A stretch of DNA of 64,000 bases from Mycobacterium sp. MYCO198283 (GTDB taxonomy: Bacteria; Actinomycetota; Actinomycetes; Mycobacteriales; Mycobacteriaceae). Positions within the stretch are counted from its first letter, which is position 1. Each line of letters opens with the position of its first letter. Below, piece after piece: positions 8,757 to 16,730 of this stretch. Location of the stretch: positions 264,675 to 328,674 of the forward strand of contig NZ_JAJQJI010000006.1 in NCBI RefSeq assembly GCF_021213805.1, in the 5' to 3' direction. The notes under the pieces are model-generated. The model was not told where the DNA came from. It saw only the letters and a list, made by a program, of their open reading frames with translations, and made no database searches. The translations under genes and the position numbers were made by a program.

Positions 8757-9098
8757 CTACTTCTTGTTCTTGAGCGGGTCGTGGCCCCAGTTCATCAGCG
8801 AGTACCGCCAGTCGGTCTCGCTGACATCCCCTTTCGGCCGCTGCGCGAGGTGCCGTTTGCAGTAGCCGACGACCTTGCGCATGTGCGCGTAGTCGTCGTC
8901 GGTGAGGTCCGACTTCTTGGCTTTCAGGATCTTGACGATGTGGCGGCCACTCTCGTGCCCGGTGGACTCCGCGTTCTTCGAGTCCTTCTGACCCACGCCC
9001 TTCGATTCGTCGGTCTGCAGCCACTTCTCGAGCTCGGTGGCCGTCATGTTGACGAGGTCGGAGAACTCGTCGTAGGTCTCCTGCCGGTCGTCGGCCAC
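8757..9098 (-). CDS. DUF3140 domain protein
   Basis: 113 aa, charged and soluble. The N-terminal FSDLVNMTATELEKWL and the central HIVKILKAKKSDLTDDDYAHMRKVVGYCKRH are the hallmarks of DUF3140, a small domain often found in stress-associated loci of actinobacteria. Its start lies one base from the end of the DUF2945 gene at 9100, so the two form a tight pair. The biochemical function is unknown; DNA or histone-like roles have been proposed for similar charged proteins but nothing here shows it. Confidence 0.8.
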   Translation of the reverse strand: MADDRQETYDEFSDLVNMTATELEKWLQTDESKGVGQKDSKNAESTGHESGRHIVKILKAKKSDLTDDDYAHMRKVVGYCKRHLAQRPKGDVSETDWRYSLMNWGHDPLKNKK

Positions 9099-9099
9099 G

Positions 9100-9312
9100 T
9101 CAGCTCTTCTTCTTCAGAGCGTCCGGTTTGTGCACCGCCTCGTTACCGCTCTTGTCGCTCTTCACCAGGTACTGCGGGTCGTCCTTCGACGCCCGGACCT
9201 GACGCTTGGCGGCCTTGGTGTCGGAGGTGATCTTCTTCTCCACCTTGCCGGTCGCGGTGCTGCCGTGGCTCTGCCACTCGACCTTGTCGCCCTTGCTGAA
9301 TTCTTTGCTCAT
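9100..9312 (-). CDS. DUF2945 (hypervirulence-associated, Tudor-like) protein
   Basis: 70 aa, basic, with the FSKGDKVEWQSHGSTATG opening and KRQVRASKDDPQYLVKSDKSG strand that define the DUF2945 Tudor-like fold. I use ATG 9312, matching the family's length. The same frame continues upstream to an ATG at 9447 that overlaps the kinase-fusion stop (TGATG, 9445-9449) and would add a 45-residue extension starting with a hydrophobic MLLLAAVGAWLMW segment. Neither start has a good ribosome site. It forms an operon with DUF3140. Function unknown. Confidence 0.75.
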   Translation of the reverse strand: MSKEFSKGDKVEWQSHGSTATGKVEKKITSDTKAAKRQVRASKDDPQYLVKSDKSGNEAVHKPDALKKKS

Positions 9313-9446
9313 GGCGGGCGGATACCCGGCGGCGCGCATCCGATTCGTCAACGTGGTGAATACCTGATGACGTCGACCAGGCAGACCGCGGCGCTCGCGG
9401 ACGCGCTGCCACATCAGCCAGGCGCCGACGGCGGCGAGCAGCAGCA

Positions 9447-11465
9447 TCACGGTGCGGCGTTGCGGTTCCACTCGATCCAGCCGGCGCCGGTGCGGCCGTC
9501 GCCGGTGCTCACGGTGGCCCACGCGCGCGAGAAGTGCGCCACGCGCCCGTCCGGCGCTTCGAGCCGCAGCGGGCCGTGTCCACGGATGTCGACGTCGACC
9601 TCCAGGGCGCCGGGGTTGAGGATGAGCGTCGTGCTGAGCGGAAGCCCGTTGTCGCCGTACGTTTCTCGCGCCACCACGCGGTCGAGCTCGGTCAGCGCCC
9701 CGTCGCGCTGCCGGTAGCCGACGCCGACGTTCAGCCCGCCGGGCAGCCGCAGGTCCACGCCGTGCAGGTGGGTGCCGTCGTCGAGGTGGAACGCGTGCCA
9801 CACCCAGTCCATGCTCCACCAGTCGCGCACCCCCCACGAGTGGTCGCGCTGCCCCGCAACCTCGGTCACCGCGAACCGCTGACCGTCGACGGTGACGGTT
9901 CCGGTGACGGTGCAGGGGATCTCGTAGCGCGAGGCGATGCGGTACTGGTACGGCTCGCCGGCCGTCGTCCACTGCAGGTCGAACTCGAGCCGGGCGGGCC
10001 GGCCCGGCGCGCCGCGCAGCACGTCGGCCGGGTCGTCGTAGGCCAGCGCGTCGCCGCTCAGCGACACCGAATAGGTGCGCAGCGGCACCACCGCGCCGTG
10101 GCGCAGCGTGGCGGTGTCGGTGCGGACGGCGAAGGCGTCCGGGGGCAGCGGCACCTCGTAGTCCACGAGGGCGACGGTCGGCCGGCCCGGACCGCACAGT
10201 TCGGCGGTCAGCCACGCGGCCTGCTCATGGGGGCTCACGCCGAGGCGCACGTAGCCGCCCACCCCCTGGGCCGGGTCGGCGAAGTCGAGATACCAGCTCT
10301 CGTTCCACAACGGCTCGCCGGTGGGCACGTGGGCGCCCTCGTCGGCGTCCGCCGGCCGCTGCGGCGCCTCGCCGACGGGCGCGGCGGGTGGCGCGCCGAG
10401 CTCTGACAACGCGCCGGTGTCCAGCACGTGCTCGCAGTGGCGGTGCAGCATCGTCATGAACAACTCGTCGCCGCGTTCGGTGCGGGCGACCAACATCGAC
10501 GACACCATCGCCATCATGACGCCGAAGAAGCTCTGTCCGCGGACTCCGACGCGGACATCCTCCAGCGTGACCGGCGCGTCGGGGCCCAGCCCGGCGAGAT
10601 AGGCCCGCAGCAGGCCGTCGTAGTGCTCGCGGCGCGCGGCGACCGGCAGGGCGCACCCGAGGAAGTAGGCGAGGTCGGTGAACGCCGGACCCCAGGTGAC
10701 CGTCTGCCAGTCGACGACCGTGAGGCGGCGATCCGCGCCGGCCTGACCGAACAGCATGTTGTCCAGCCGGTAGTCGCCGTGGACGAGGCCGGCGGGCCGG
10801 TCGGGGGCGGCCTCGGCGGCAAGGTAGCTGTCGAATCCGGCGACCAGCCGCTCGCAGACGATGCGGTGTTCGGCGGCAATGCGGTCGGCGTAGCGGTCGG
10901 CGAAACCCTCCCACAACGAGGCGACCAGCGCCTGGTCGAGCGGCGACTCCCGGCTCAGCCACGCGGCGTCGGCCAGCGCGGCGCTGCCGAGCAGCGGACC
11001 CTGCAGCAGCGCCAGCTGGCTCACGGCCAGTGTCGCCTGCTCAAGCGTGGCGCCGCGGATCTCGTCGCCGACGACCGCCGGCGCGGCGTCGCCCAGCACC
11101 AGGTGGAACGCCCCGGTCGAGGGGTCGTAGCCGGCGGCGTAGCACGGCGCGAGCGGAACGCTGGCCGTTCGCGCCTGCGCACAGCGGGGCGCGACGTCGG
11201 TGTAGAACCGCACCTCGCGTTCGTAGAGCCCCATCGCCAGCCCTGTCCCCCGGCTGGCGGGGTGGCTGGCCGCCACCTTGAGCACCACGGTGTCGGGGCC
11301 GGCTCCGGCGGCGTAGCGCAGCGCGACGCGGTAGCACTCGCTCATCTGCCCGGTGCCGATGCGCTCGACGGCGAAGTCGGCGACCTCGCCGTCGCCGAGC
11401 GCCTCGGTCAACCAGTCGGCCCGCAGGTCGGTGGGGCGTTCGATCACGGCAGCAGACAGGTGCAC
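9447..11465 (-). CDS. Phosphotransferase (APH/EcKinase-like) fused to a beta-rich DUF7064-like domain
   Basis: 672 aa, soluble. Residues 1 to about 345 form an aminoglycoside-phosphotransferase-like kinase: an ATP-binding N-lobe, the catalytic loop HGDYRLDNMLF (about 230-240) and a metal-binding VVDWQT (about 251-256). Residues about 385-672 are beta-rich with the conserved RDHSWGVRDWW motif, as in DUF7064/DUF7065 lipocalin-like proteins found next to such kinases in actinobacteria. In relatives the two halves are often separate genes. The substrate is unknown; a small lipid, steroid or alcohol is a reasonable guess. GTG start with TAGGTT 6 nt upstream. Confidence 0.75.
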   Translation of the reverse strand: MHLSAAVIERPTDLRADWLTEALGDGEVADFAVERIGTGQMSECYRVALRYAAGAGPDTVVLKVAASHPASRGTGLAMGLYEREVRFYTDVAPRCAQARTASVPLAPCYAAGYDPSTGAFHLVLGDAAPAVVGDEIRGATLEQATLAVSQLALLQGPLLGSAALADAAWLSRESPLDQALVASLWEGFADRYADRIAAEHRIVCERLVAGFDSYLAAEAAPDRPAGLVHGDYRLDNMLFGQAGADRRLTVVDWQTVTWGPAFTDLAYFLGCALPVAARREHYDGLLRAYLAGLGPDAPVTLEDVRVGVRGQSFFGVMMAMVSSMLVARTERGDELFMTMLHRHCEHVLDTGALSELGAPPAAPVGEAPQRPADADEGAHVPTGEPLWNESWYLDFADPAQGVGGYVRLGVSPHEQAAWLTAELCGPGRPTVALVDYEVPLPPDAFAVRTDTATLRHGAVVPLRTYSVSLSGDALAYDDPADVLRGAPGRPARLEFDLQWTTAGEPYQYRIASRYEIPCTVTGTVTVDGQRFAVTEVAGQRDHSWGVRDWWSMDWVWHAFHLDDGTHLHGVDLRLPGGLNVGVGYRQRDGALTELDRVVARETYGDNGLPLSTTLILNPGALEVDVDIRGHGPLRLEAPDGRVAHFSRAWATVSTGDGRTGAGWIEWNRNAAP

Positions 11466-11471
11466 CGAACG

Positions 11472-11477
11472 AACCTA
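11472..11477 (-). promoter_or_regulatory. -10 hexamer, leaderless start of kinase fusion
   Basis: TAGGTT on the minus strand, 6 nt before the GTG at 11465. Confidence 0.5.
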
Positions 11478-11496
11478 ACAGTGTGCTGCGTCACAG

Positions 11497-11514
11497 CGTT
11501 GACGGGTGTCAACG
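11497..11514. promoter_or_regulatory. Inverted repeat between lipT and kinase fusion
   Basis: Perfect 7-bp repeat CGTTGAC-GGGT-GTCAACG. It lies 32 bp before the kinase start and 18 bp after the lipT stop. It could be an operator covering the -35 region of the kinase promoter or a short lipT terminator; there is no U-tract. Confidence 0.4.
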
Positions 11515-11531
11515 GCGCCTCAAGCGCGGCG

Positions 11532-13037
11532 TCAGCGGACCACGCTGACGTGGCGCCAGGCCTCGCGGCGCTCCCGGGCGGGGTCGTGCTCGACCCGGCT
11601 GTGGCGGTCGAAGATCATGACCGCGCGGTCGGTGTCGTCGTAGGCCGGCCAGTCGACGCCGGGCCGGCCGGTGCGGGCAAACGCCCGCCACCGGCGCTGC
11701 ACCTCGTCGCTCACGCGCAGCGCCGCCCGCCGGTCCCCCGCCAGCGTGAGCATCGAACCGAGCCGGCCGCGATAGGCGTCGAAGACCGCCAGCAACTCCA
11801 TGGCGTGGGTGGCGCCCAAGCCCGACCAGGTCAGCACCCGCGGCGCGAAGTCGTAGCGGTAGACGAAGGTCGGGGCGTGGCGGCCGTGCGCCTCCGCGAG
11901 CTGCCAACCCGACGACGTGAAGCACATGTCGGCACCGAGCGCCACGCACGCGGCGGGACTCGGGTAGCCGGGGTACGCGGCGATGATGCGGTCGCGGTCC
12001 GCCGGCTCCACATCGGCCAGCATCCGCTCGATCACCGGTTCGGTCATCGGCAGCAATTTGAGCCACCGGGTGAACAGCCGGCCTTCCTCGGCGTTGTGGC
12101 CGACGACCAGCGGCACCCGGTGCGCCTCGCCGGCGGCCATCGCGTCGATCGGGTCGCGGGGCAGGTAGTCGCCGTCGGTGGTGGGGCCGAGAGCGAATGA
12201 TCCGGCGAGGTCCTCGGCGCCCGCCGAGATCAACTGGTCGACGGCCTTCACCATGCGCCACGGTTCGGCGGTCTTCACCGTGGCCGCGGCGTTGCCGCCG
12301 GTCGCGCCGAGCAGCTCGGTGAAGCGGCGGGCGAAGCGCGCGGCGGCGTCGGAGTCCCGGTACAGGCCGCTGGCCGGGCTCTCGGCGATCACTCCGGTGA
12401 ACAGCCCGGCCGCGGCGGGAACCGCCATCAGCGTGGTGACAGCGTGCGCCCCGGCGCTCTCGCCGAAGATGCACACCCGCCGCGGGTCCCCGCCGAACGC
12501 GGCGATGTTGTCGCGGACCCATTCCAGGGCGAGCACCAGATCGCGCAGGAACAGGTTGCCGTCGATCGGGTGGTCGGGCGTCGCGAGCGCCGAGAGGTCG
12601 AGGCACCCCAGCGCGCCCAGCCGGTAGTTCACCGACACGTAGACGCAGCCGCGGCGGGCCAGGGCGGCGCCGTCGTAGATCGACGTCGCCGAGCTGCCGA
12701 GCAGGTAGCCGCCGCCGTGGACGAAGAACATCACCGGCAGCGGCTCACCGGTGTCGGTTGCGGGTGCGGTGACGTTGAGCGTCAGGCAGTCCTCGCTCAT
12801 CGGCTGGAAGCGATTGACGCCTGTGACCGTGTATCGGCGGCGCTGCGGCGCGCATGCGGCGAATTCGCGGCAGGGCCGCACGCCGCGCCAGGGCGGCGCG
12901 GGCTGCGGGGCGCGCAGCCGCAACGGGCCCACCGGCGGACGCGCGTACGGAATCGACCGCCACCGCACCACCCGGTCGCGGCGGAAGCCTTCGACGGTGC
13001 CGCTTCGGGTGGTGACGCGTTCGCTGCGCTCCGGCAT
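11532..13037 (-). CDS. lipT: Type B carboxylesterase/lipase LipT
   Basis: Alpha/beta-hydrolase ester hydrolase of 501 aa. It shows the oxyanion-hole HGGGYLLG (about 110-117), the nucleophile elbow GESAGAHA (serine near 195) and the N-terminal IPYARPPVGPLRLRAP signature of type B carboxylesterases. The divergent neighbour is lppI, as in M. tuberculosis (Rv2045c/Rv2046), which supports the assignment. No signal peptide is visible. A TACCGT hexamer 7 nt before the ATG suggests a leaderless transcript, and a 19-bp palindrome overlaps it. The natural ester substrate is unknown. Confidence 0.88.
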   Translation of the reverse strand: MPERSERVTTRSGTVEGFRRDRVVRWRSIPYARPPVGPLRLRAPQPAPPWRGVRPCREFAACAPQRRRYTVTGVNRFQPMSEDCLTLNVTAPATDTGEPLPVMFFVHGGGYLLGSSATSIYDGAALARRGCVYVSVNYRLGALGCLDLSALATPDHPIDGNLFLRDLVLALEWVRDNIAAFGGDPRRVCIFGESAGAHAVTTLMAVPAAAGLFTGVIAESPASGLYRDSDAAARFARRFTELLGATGGNAAATVKTAEPWRMVKAVDQLISAGAEDLAGSFALGPTTDGDYLPRDPIDAMAAGEAHRVPLVVGHNAEEGRLFTRWLKLLPMTEPVIERMLADVEPADRDRIIAAYPGYPSPAACVALGADMCFTSSGWQLAEAHGRHAPTFVYRYDFAPRVLTWSGLGATHAMELLAVFDAYRGRLGSMLTLAGDRRAALRVSDEVQRRWRAFARTGRPGVDWPAYDDTDRAVMIFDRHSRVEHDPARERREAWRHVSVVR

Positions 13038-13044
13038 GTCGCCG

Positions 13045-13050
13045 ACGGTA
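13045..13050 (-). promoter_or_regulatory. -10 hexamer, leaderless start of lipT
   Basis: TACCGT on the minus strand, 7 nt before the ATG at 13037; it overlaps the palindrome at 13047-13065. Confidence 0.5.
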
Positions 13051-13065
13051 GCGAACGTCGCTACC
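13047..13065. promoter_or_regulatory. Candidate operator palindrome in the lipT-lppI promoter
   Basis: GGTAGCGA-ACG-TCGCTACC, a perfect 8-bp inverted repeat with a 3-nt centre. It overlaps the lipT -10 and lies about where the lppI -35 would be, so a dimeric repressor (for example TetR type) bound here could control both genes. Confidence 0.5.
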
Positions 13066-13087
13066 GCGCGCGCCGCTCACCGCGCCC

Positions 13088-13093
13088 TACGCT
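13088..13093 (+). promoter_or_regulatory. -10 hexamer, leaderless start of lppI
   Basis: TACGCT, 6 nt before the ATG at 13100. Confidence 0.5.
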
Positions 13094-13099
13094 GACGCC

Positions 13100-13801
13100 A
13101 TGCGGATCGTGACGGCGCTGTGGGCGGTGCTGCTGGTCGCCGGCTGCGCACGATCGGCGGACAGCCCGCCGCCACGGATCACGCCGATTCCGCCGGCCCG
13201 ATCGACCGCCGCTGCCCCCTCCGCCGCCCCGTCGGCGACGCCGCCGACGGCCGCTCCGGCGGATGTCCCGCAAGCCGGTGCGCCGATGGAGGCGGTGCTC
13301 GCCTGGGTCGGGGAAGGCCGGCCGGCCGATGCCGGCGCCTTTGGCACCGTGACGTCCGACGGGGTCGCCGAAGCGCTTCCCGCCGGCGCCGTCGCCTTCA
13401 CCGTGGCGGCCGCCGGCGTCCGGTGTATGAGCGCGCTGCTTCCCACCGAGGCCGGGCTGTCGTGTCTGGCGACGCTCGCCGAGCCCCCGCCGCGCCCGGC
13501 CAGGGGCGGCGAAGGTACCTGGATCGGCGGCTGGGTCGATTTTTCCGGCGACGAGCTGACCGTCGGTGGGTTCCACGGCGACCCCGGCCGGTTCCGGCTC
13601 GGTGACGGCCCCGCGCTGCCCGCCGGCGCAACCCTGCGGTTCGGCGACTACCGCTGCCGTGCCGGATCCGCTGAGGTGGTCTGCGTGCACGACGCCCACC
13701 GCACCGGGGTCCAGGTGAGCGGTGCGGGCGTGGCGCCGTTCGGGTGCCTGACCGCCGTCGAACCGCCCGCTTCAGGCGTCGGTCTGCAGTACCGCTGCTG
13801 A
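13100..13801 (+). CDS. lppI: Lipoprotein LppI
   Basis: 233-aa exported lipoprotein. It has a short signal peptide with a clear lipobox (LVAGC, Cys16), then a Pro/Ala/Ser linker to about residue 50 and a compact domain with four to six cysteines that may form disulfides (FGDYRCRAGSAEVVCVHDAHR and a C-terminal YRC). The domain and the divergent lipT neighbour match mycobacterial LppI. Function is unknown. It ends 2 bp before the convergent ssuD. Confidence 0.82.
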   Translation: MRIVTALWAVLLVAGCARSADSPPPRITPIPPARSTAAAPSAAPSATPPTAAPADVPQAGAPMEAVLAWVGEGRPADAGAFGTVTSDGVAEALPAGAVAFTVAAAGVRCMSALLPTEAGLSCLATLAEPPPRPARGGEGTWIGGWVDFSGDELTVGGFHGDPGRFRLGDGPALPAGATLRFGDYRCRAGSAEVVCVHDAHRTGVQVSGAGVAPFGCLTAVEPPASGVGLQYRC

Positions 13802-13803
13802 CG

Positions 13804-14910
13804 TCAGGCCGCGACGCCCTTGCGGCGCAGGATCGGCAGCACGCCCTCGGCGAACCAGTAGGCCTCCTCCAGGTGCGGGTAGCCGGAGAGGATGAACTCG
13901 TCGAACCCGAGCGAGTGGTACTCGAGGATCAGGTTCGCGACCTCCTCGTGGCTGCCGACCAGCGCGGTGCCCGCACCACCGCGCACCAGGCCGACGCCGG
14001 CCCACAGGTTCGGGTACACCTCGAGCCGGTCGAGGCGGCCGCCGTGCAGGGCGGTCATCCGGCGCTGCCCCTCGGACTCCGAACGGGCGTGCAGCGCCGT
14101 TGCGTTGGCGATCTGCTCCGGTGTCAGCTCGTTGACGAGTTCTTCGGCGACCGCCCACGCGGCGGCGGAGGTGTCGCGGGTGATGGTGTGCAACCGGATG
14201 CCGAACCGCAGCGAGCGGCCCTGTTCGGCGGCCAGCGTCCGCACCCGTTCGATCTTCGCCGCGGCAGCCTGCGGTGGTTCACCCCACGTGAGGTAGGTGT
14301 CGACGTAGCGCGCGGCGATGGGGAGTGCGGCGGCCGACGAGCCGCCGAAGTAGATGCGCGGCAGCGGGTTCGGCGGCGCGGACACCCGCGCGTCGGCGAC
14401 GGTGTAGTGCTCGCCGGTGAAGTCGACGCTGTCCTGCCGCCACACCGAGTTGACGATGTGGAGGAATTCGCCGGTGCGCGCATAGCGCTGGTCGTGGTCG
14501 AGCCAGTCGCCGAAGCGGCGTTGTTCGACGTCGTCGCCGCCGCTGACGACGTTGAGCAGCACACGGCCGCCGGAGTAGCGCTGCAGCGTGGCGGTCTGCT
14601 GCGCGGCGAGGGTCGGCGGCACCAGCCCGGGCCGGAACGCCACGAGGAACTTGAGTCGTTCGGTTTCGCCGACGAGCGTGGCCGCCGTCAGCCAGGCGTC
14701 CTCGCACCAGGTGCCGGTCGGGGTGAGCACGCCCTCGTAGCCGAGCCGGTCGGCGGCGCGGGCCACCTCGGCGAGGTAGCGGCGGCTGGGCTCTCGGTAG
14801 CCCTCCGGCACCGTGTGGTGCGACGAGGCGTGCGACGCCCCGACGATCGAGCGGCTGTCGCCGTTGGTGGGCAGGAACCAGAAGAACTTTCCGGTCGGCG
14901 CTGCGGACAC
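13804..14910 (-). CDS. ssuD: FMNH2-dependent alkanesulfonate monooxygenase
   Basis: Flavin-dependent monooxygenase that cleaves the C-S bond of alkanesulfonates to release sulfite. It is 368 aa with the LLM-class bacterial luciferase-like barrel: FFWFLPTNGD at the N-terminus, the LKFLVAFRPG strand, and NVVSGGD (about 122-128), as in SsuD. The GTG start at 14910 follows a good AGGAGG site at 14918-14923. It is last in the ssuC-ssuB-ssuA-ssuD operon. No SsuE flavin reductase is in the window, so reduced FMN must come from elsewhere. Confidence 0.93.
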   Translation of the reverse strand: MSAAPTGKFFWFLPTNGDSRSIVGASHASSHHTVPEGYREPSRRYLAEVARAADRLGYEGVLTPTGTWCEDAWLTAATLVGETERLKFLVAFRPGLVPPTLAAQQTATLQRYSGGRVLLNVVSGGDDVEQRRFGDWLDHDQRYARTGEFLHIVNSVWRQDSVDFTGEHYTVADARVSAPPNPLPRIYFGGSSAAALPIAARYVDTYLTWGEPPQAAAAKIERVRTLAAEQGRSLRFGIRLHTITRDTSAAAWAVAEELVNELTPEQIANATALHARSESEGQRRMTALHGGRLDRLEVYPNLWAGVGLVRGGAGTALVGSHEEVANLILEYHSLGFDEFILSGYPHLEEAYWFAEGVLPILRRKGVAA

Positions 14911-14921
14911 GATGGGGCCTC

Positions 14922-15977
14922 CTAGGTCCGGGGTAGGTAGGTCGGTGCGAGGACGGCGTCGTAGCGGCGGTCCACCCAGTCGGCGAACGGCGGCGCCGTG
15001 TCCAGCTGCTTCGACGCGGCGAACAGGTCGGCCAGCTGCTGCTCGCTTTCGACCAGGCCGTCGGAAAGCGGTGCCGGCAACCGCAGGCTGCGGCCCTGCG
15101 CCAGCCGGGCGACCTCCGGGTCGAGGCCGACCGCCGCGGCGTAGGCCTGCGCCCACTCCTGCGGGTGCTCGGCGGCCCACTTCACCGCCTTGCCGTAGCG
15201 CACCAGCAGGTCCGACAGCGCGGTGTTGCGTTTCGGGTCGGCGAGCGCGGCGTCGGCGGCGATCCCGAAGCCGGCGCCGTTGGTGATCCCGGTGGCCTCG
15301 GCGATGCTGCGGACCAACAGGTCGTGCTCGGCTTGGGCGGTGTACGGATCCCAGATCGCCCAGGCGTCGGCCTGCCGCTGCCGGAACGCGCCGAGCGCAT
15401 CGGCGGGCTGCAGGAACACCAGCGTGACGTCGGCCGGGGAGAGCCCCGCCCGGTCCAGCTGGGCGAGGACGTTGCCGTGGGCGGAGCTGCCCTTCGCGAC
15501 GGCGATGCGCTTGCCCCGCAGCTGCGCCACCGACGTGATCGGCGAGTCGGCGGGCACCAGGATGCGGTCCCCGACGCCGCCGCCGTCGTAGGCGGACACC
15601 ACCTTGACCTTCGCGCCCGCCGCGGCGCCGAAGATCGGCGGGGTGTTGCCGGTGATCGCGAAGTCGATCTTGCCGGCGGTGGCGGCCTCGATCTGCGGCG
15701 GTCCGGACGTGAAGGTCGAGAACGCCACCTGGTACGGCAGGCCGTCGAGCGCGCCGGCGGCCCGCAGCAGCGATTCGGTGCCGCCCTTTTGGTCCCCGAC
15801 CTGCAGCACGACGCCCGACAGCTCCGACAGCGGCACCGACTCGGGCGCCTGCGCCGGGCCGCCCGCCGATTCGCGGCTGACGCACGCGCAGAGCAGCGCC
15901 GCCGCCAAGGCGATCACGACGACGACCCGCGCCCGTTGCGGCCGGCCGGTCGCGGCCGTGGCATCCCGTGCGGTCAT
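14922..15977 (-). CDS. ssuA: Aliphatic sulfonate ABC transporter substrate-binding protein
   Basis: Periplasmic-side receptor of the sulfonate importer, 351 aa. It has an N-terminal hydrophobic signal with a loose lipobox ending in CAC (about residue 32), so it is likely a lipoprotein. The NMT1/SsuA-type fold is shown by QVGDQKGGTESLLRAAG, DFAITGNTPPIFGA and KGSSAHGNVLAQLD. The ATG overlaps the ssuB stop by 4 bp (15974-15977), implying coupled translation. Confidence 0.93.
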   Translation of the reverse strand: MTARDATAATGRPQRARVVVVIALAAALLCACVSRESAGGPAQAPESVPLSELSGVVLQVGDQKGGTESLLRAAGALDGLPYQVAFSTFTSGPPQIEAATAGKIDFAITGNTPPIFGAAAGAKVKVVSAYDGGGVGDRILVPADSPITSVAQLRGKRIAVAKGSSAHGNVLAQLDRAGLSPADVTLVFLQPADALGAFRQRQADAWAIWDPYTAQAEHDLLVRSIAEATGITNGAGFGIAADAALADPKRNTALSDLLVRYGKAVKWAAEHPQEWAQAYAAAVGLDPEVARLAQGRSLRLPAPLSDGLVESEQQLADLFAASKQLDTAPPFADWVDRRYDAVLAPTYLPRT

Positions 15978-16720
15978 CGCCGGACGCCCAGCTGGTCGAG
16001 GAGTTCGGCGCGGTAGCGGTCGGCGTGCCGGCCCACTCGGCCGGGGTCGGGCCGCGGGTCCGCGATCTCGAGCTCGTGCACCAGCTCGCCGTCGGCGAGC
16101 ACGAGCACCCGGTCCGCGAGCGCGATCGCCTCGTCGACGTCGTGGGTGACGAGCAGCACGCCGAACCCGTGCTCGCGCCACAGGCCCAGCAGCAGGCTGT
16201 GCATGCTGAGGCGGGTGAGCGCGTCGAGCGCGCCGAACGGCTCGTCGAGCAGCAGCAGCTCCGGCTCGGCGACGAGCGCACGGGCGAGCGACACCCGCTG
16301 TGCCTGACCGCCGGACAGGGTGAGCGGCCAGGCGTCGGCCCGATCGCCCAGTCCGACGTCGGCCAGCGCGGCGTCGGTGCGGCGCAGGGCTTCGGCGCGG
16401 GCGAGCCGGGTGCGGGTCAGCCCGTAGCGCACGTTGGTGCGGACAGTGCGCCATGGGAACAGCCGCGGCTCCTGGAACGCCAACGCCGGCGCACCCGCGA
16501 CGTGGCGGTGTCCGCCGTGGCCGGGTGCGAGCCCCGCCAGCACGCGCAGCACGGTCGACTTGCCGCTGCCGCTGCGGCCCACCAGCGCGACGATCTCGCC
16601 GCGCGCCACGGTGAGCGAAATGTCCTTGAGTACCTGGGTCCGGCCGTACCAGTGGTCGACGTGGCGCAGTTCGGCCGCCACCGTCGAGGTGGTCGGCGCG
16701 GCGGGGGAAAGCAGCGTCAT
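15974..16720 (-). CDS. ssuB: Sulfonate ABC transporter ATP-binding protein
   Basis: 248-aa ATPase energising sulfonate import. All nucleotide-binding elements are visible: Walker A GRSGSGKST (about 43-51), the signature LSGGQAQR (about 126-133), Walker B LLLLDEPFG and the switch histidine in VTHDVDEA. It lies 10 bp after ssuC and overlaps ssuA. Confidence 0.95.
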   Translation of the reverse strand: MTLLSPAAPTTSTVAAELRHVDHWYGRTQVLKDISLTVARGEIVALVGRSGSGKSTVLRVLAGLAPGHGGHRHVAGAPALAFQEPRLFPWRTVRTNVRYGLTRTRLARAEALRRTDAALADVGLGDRADAWPLTLSGGQAQRVSLARALVAEPELLLLDEPFGALDALTRLSMHSLLLGLWREHGFGVLLVTHDVDEAIALADRVLVLADGELVHELEIADPRPDPGRVGRHADRYRAELLDQLGVRR

Positions 16721-16730
16721 GACAGACCTT

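Noticed and set aside
13804..16281. 825-aa frame fusing ssuD with antisense-like sequence
   Set aside because: Only the last 368 residues are ssuD; upstream is out of frame with ssuA and ssuB, whose motifs are plain.
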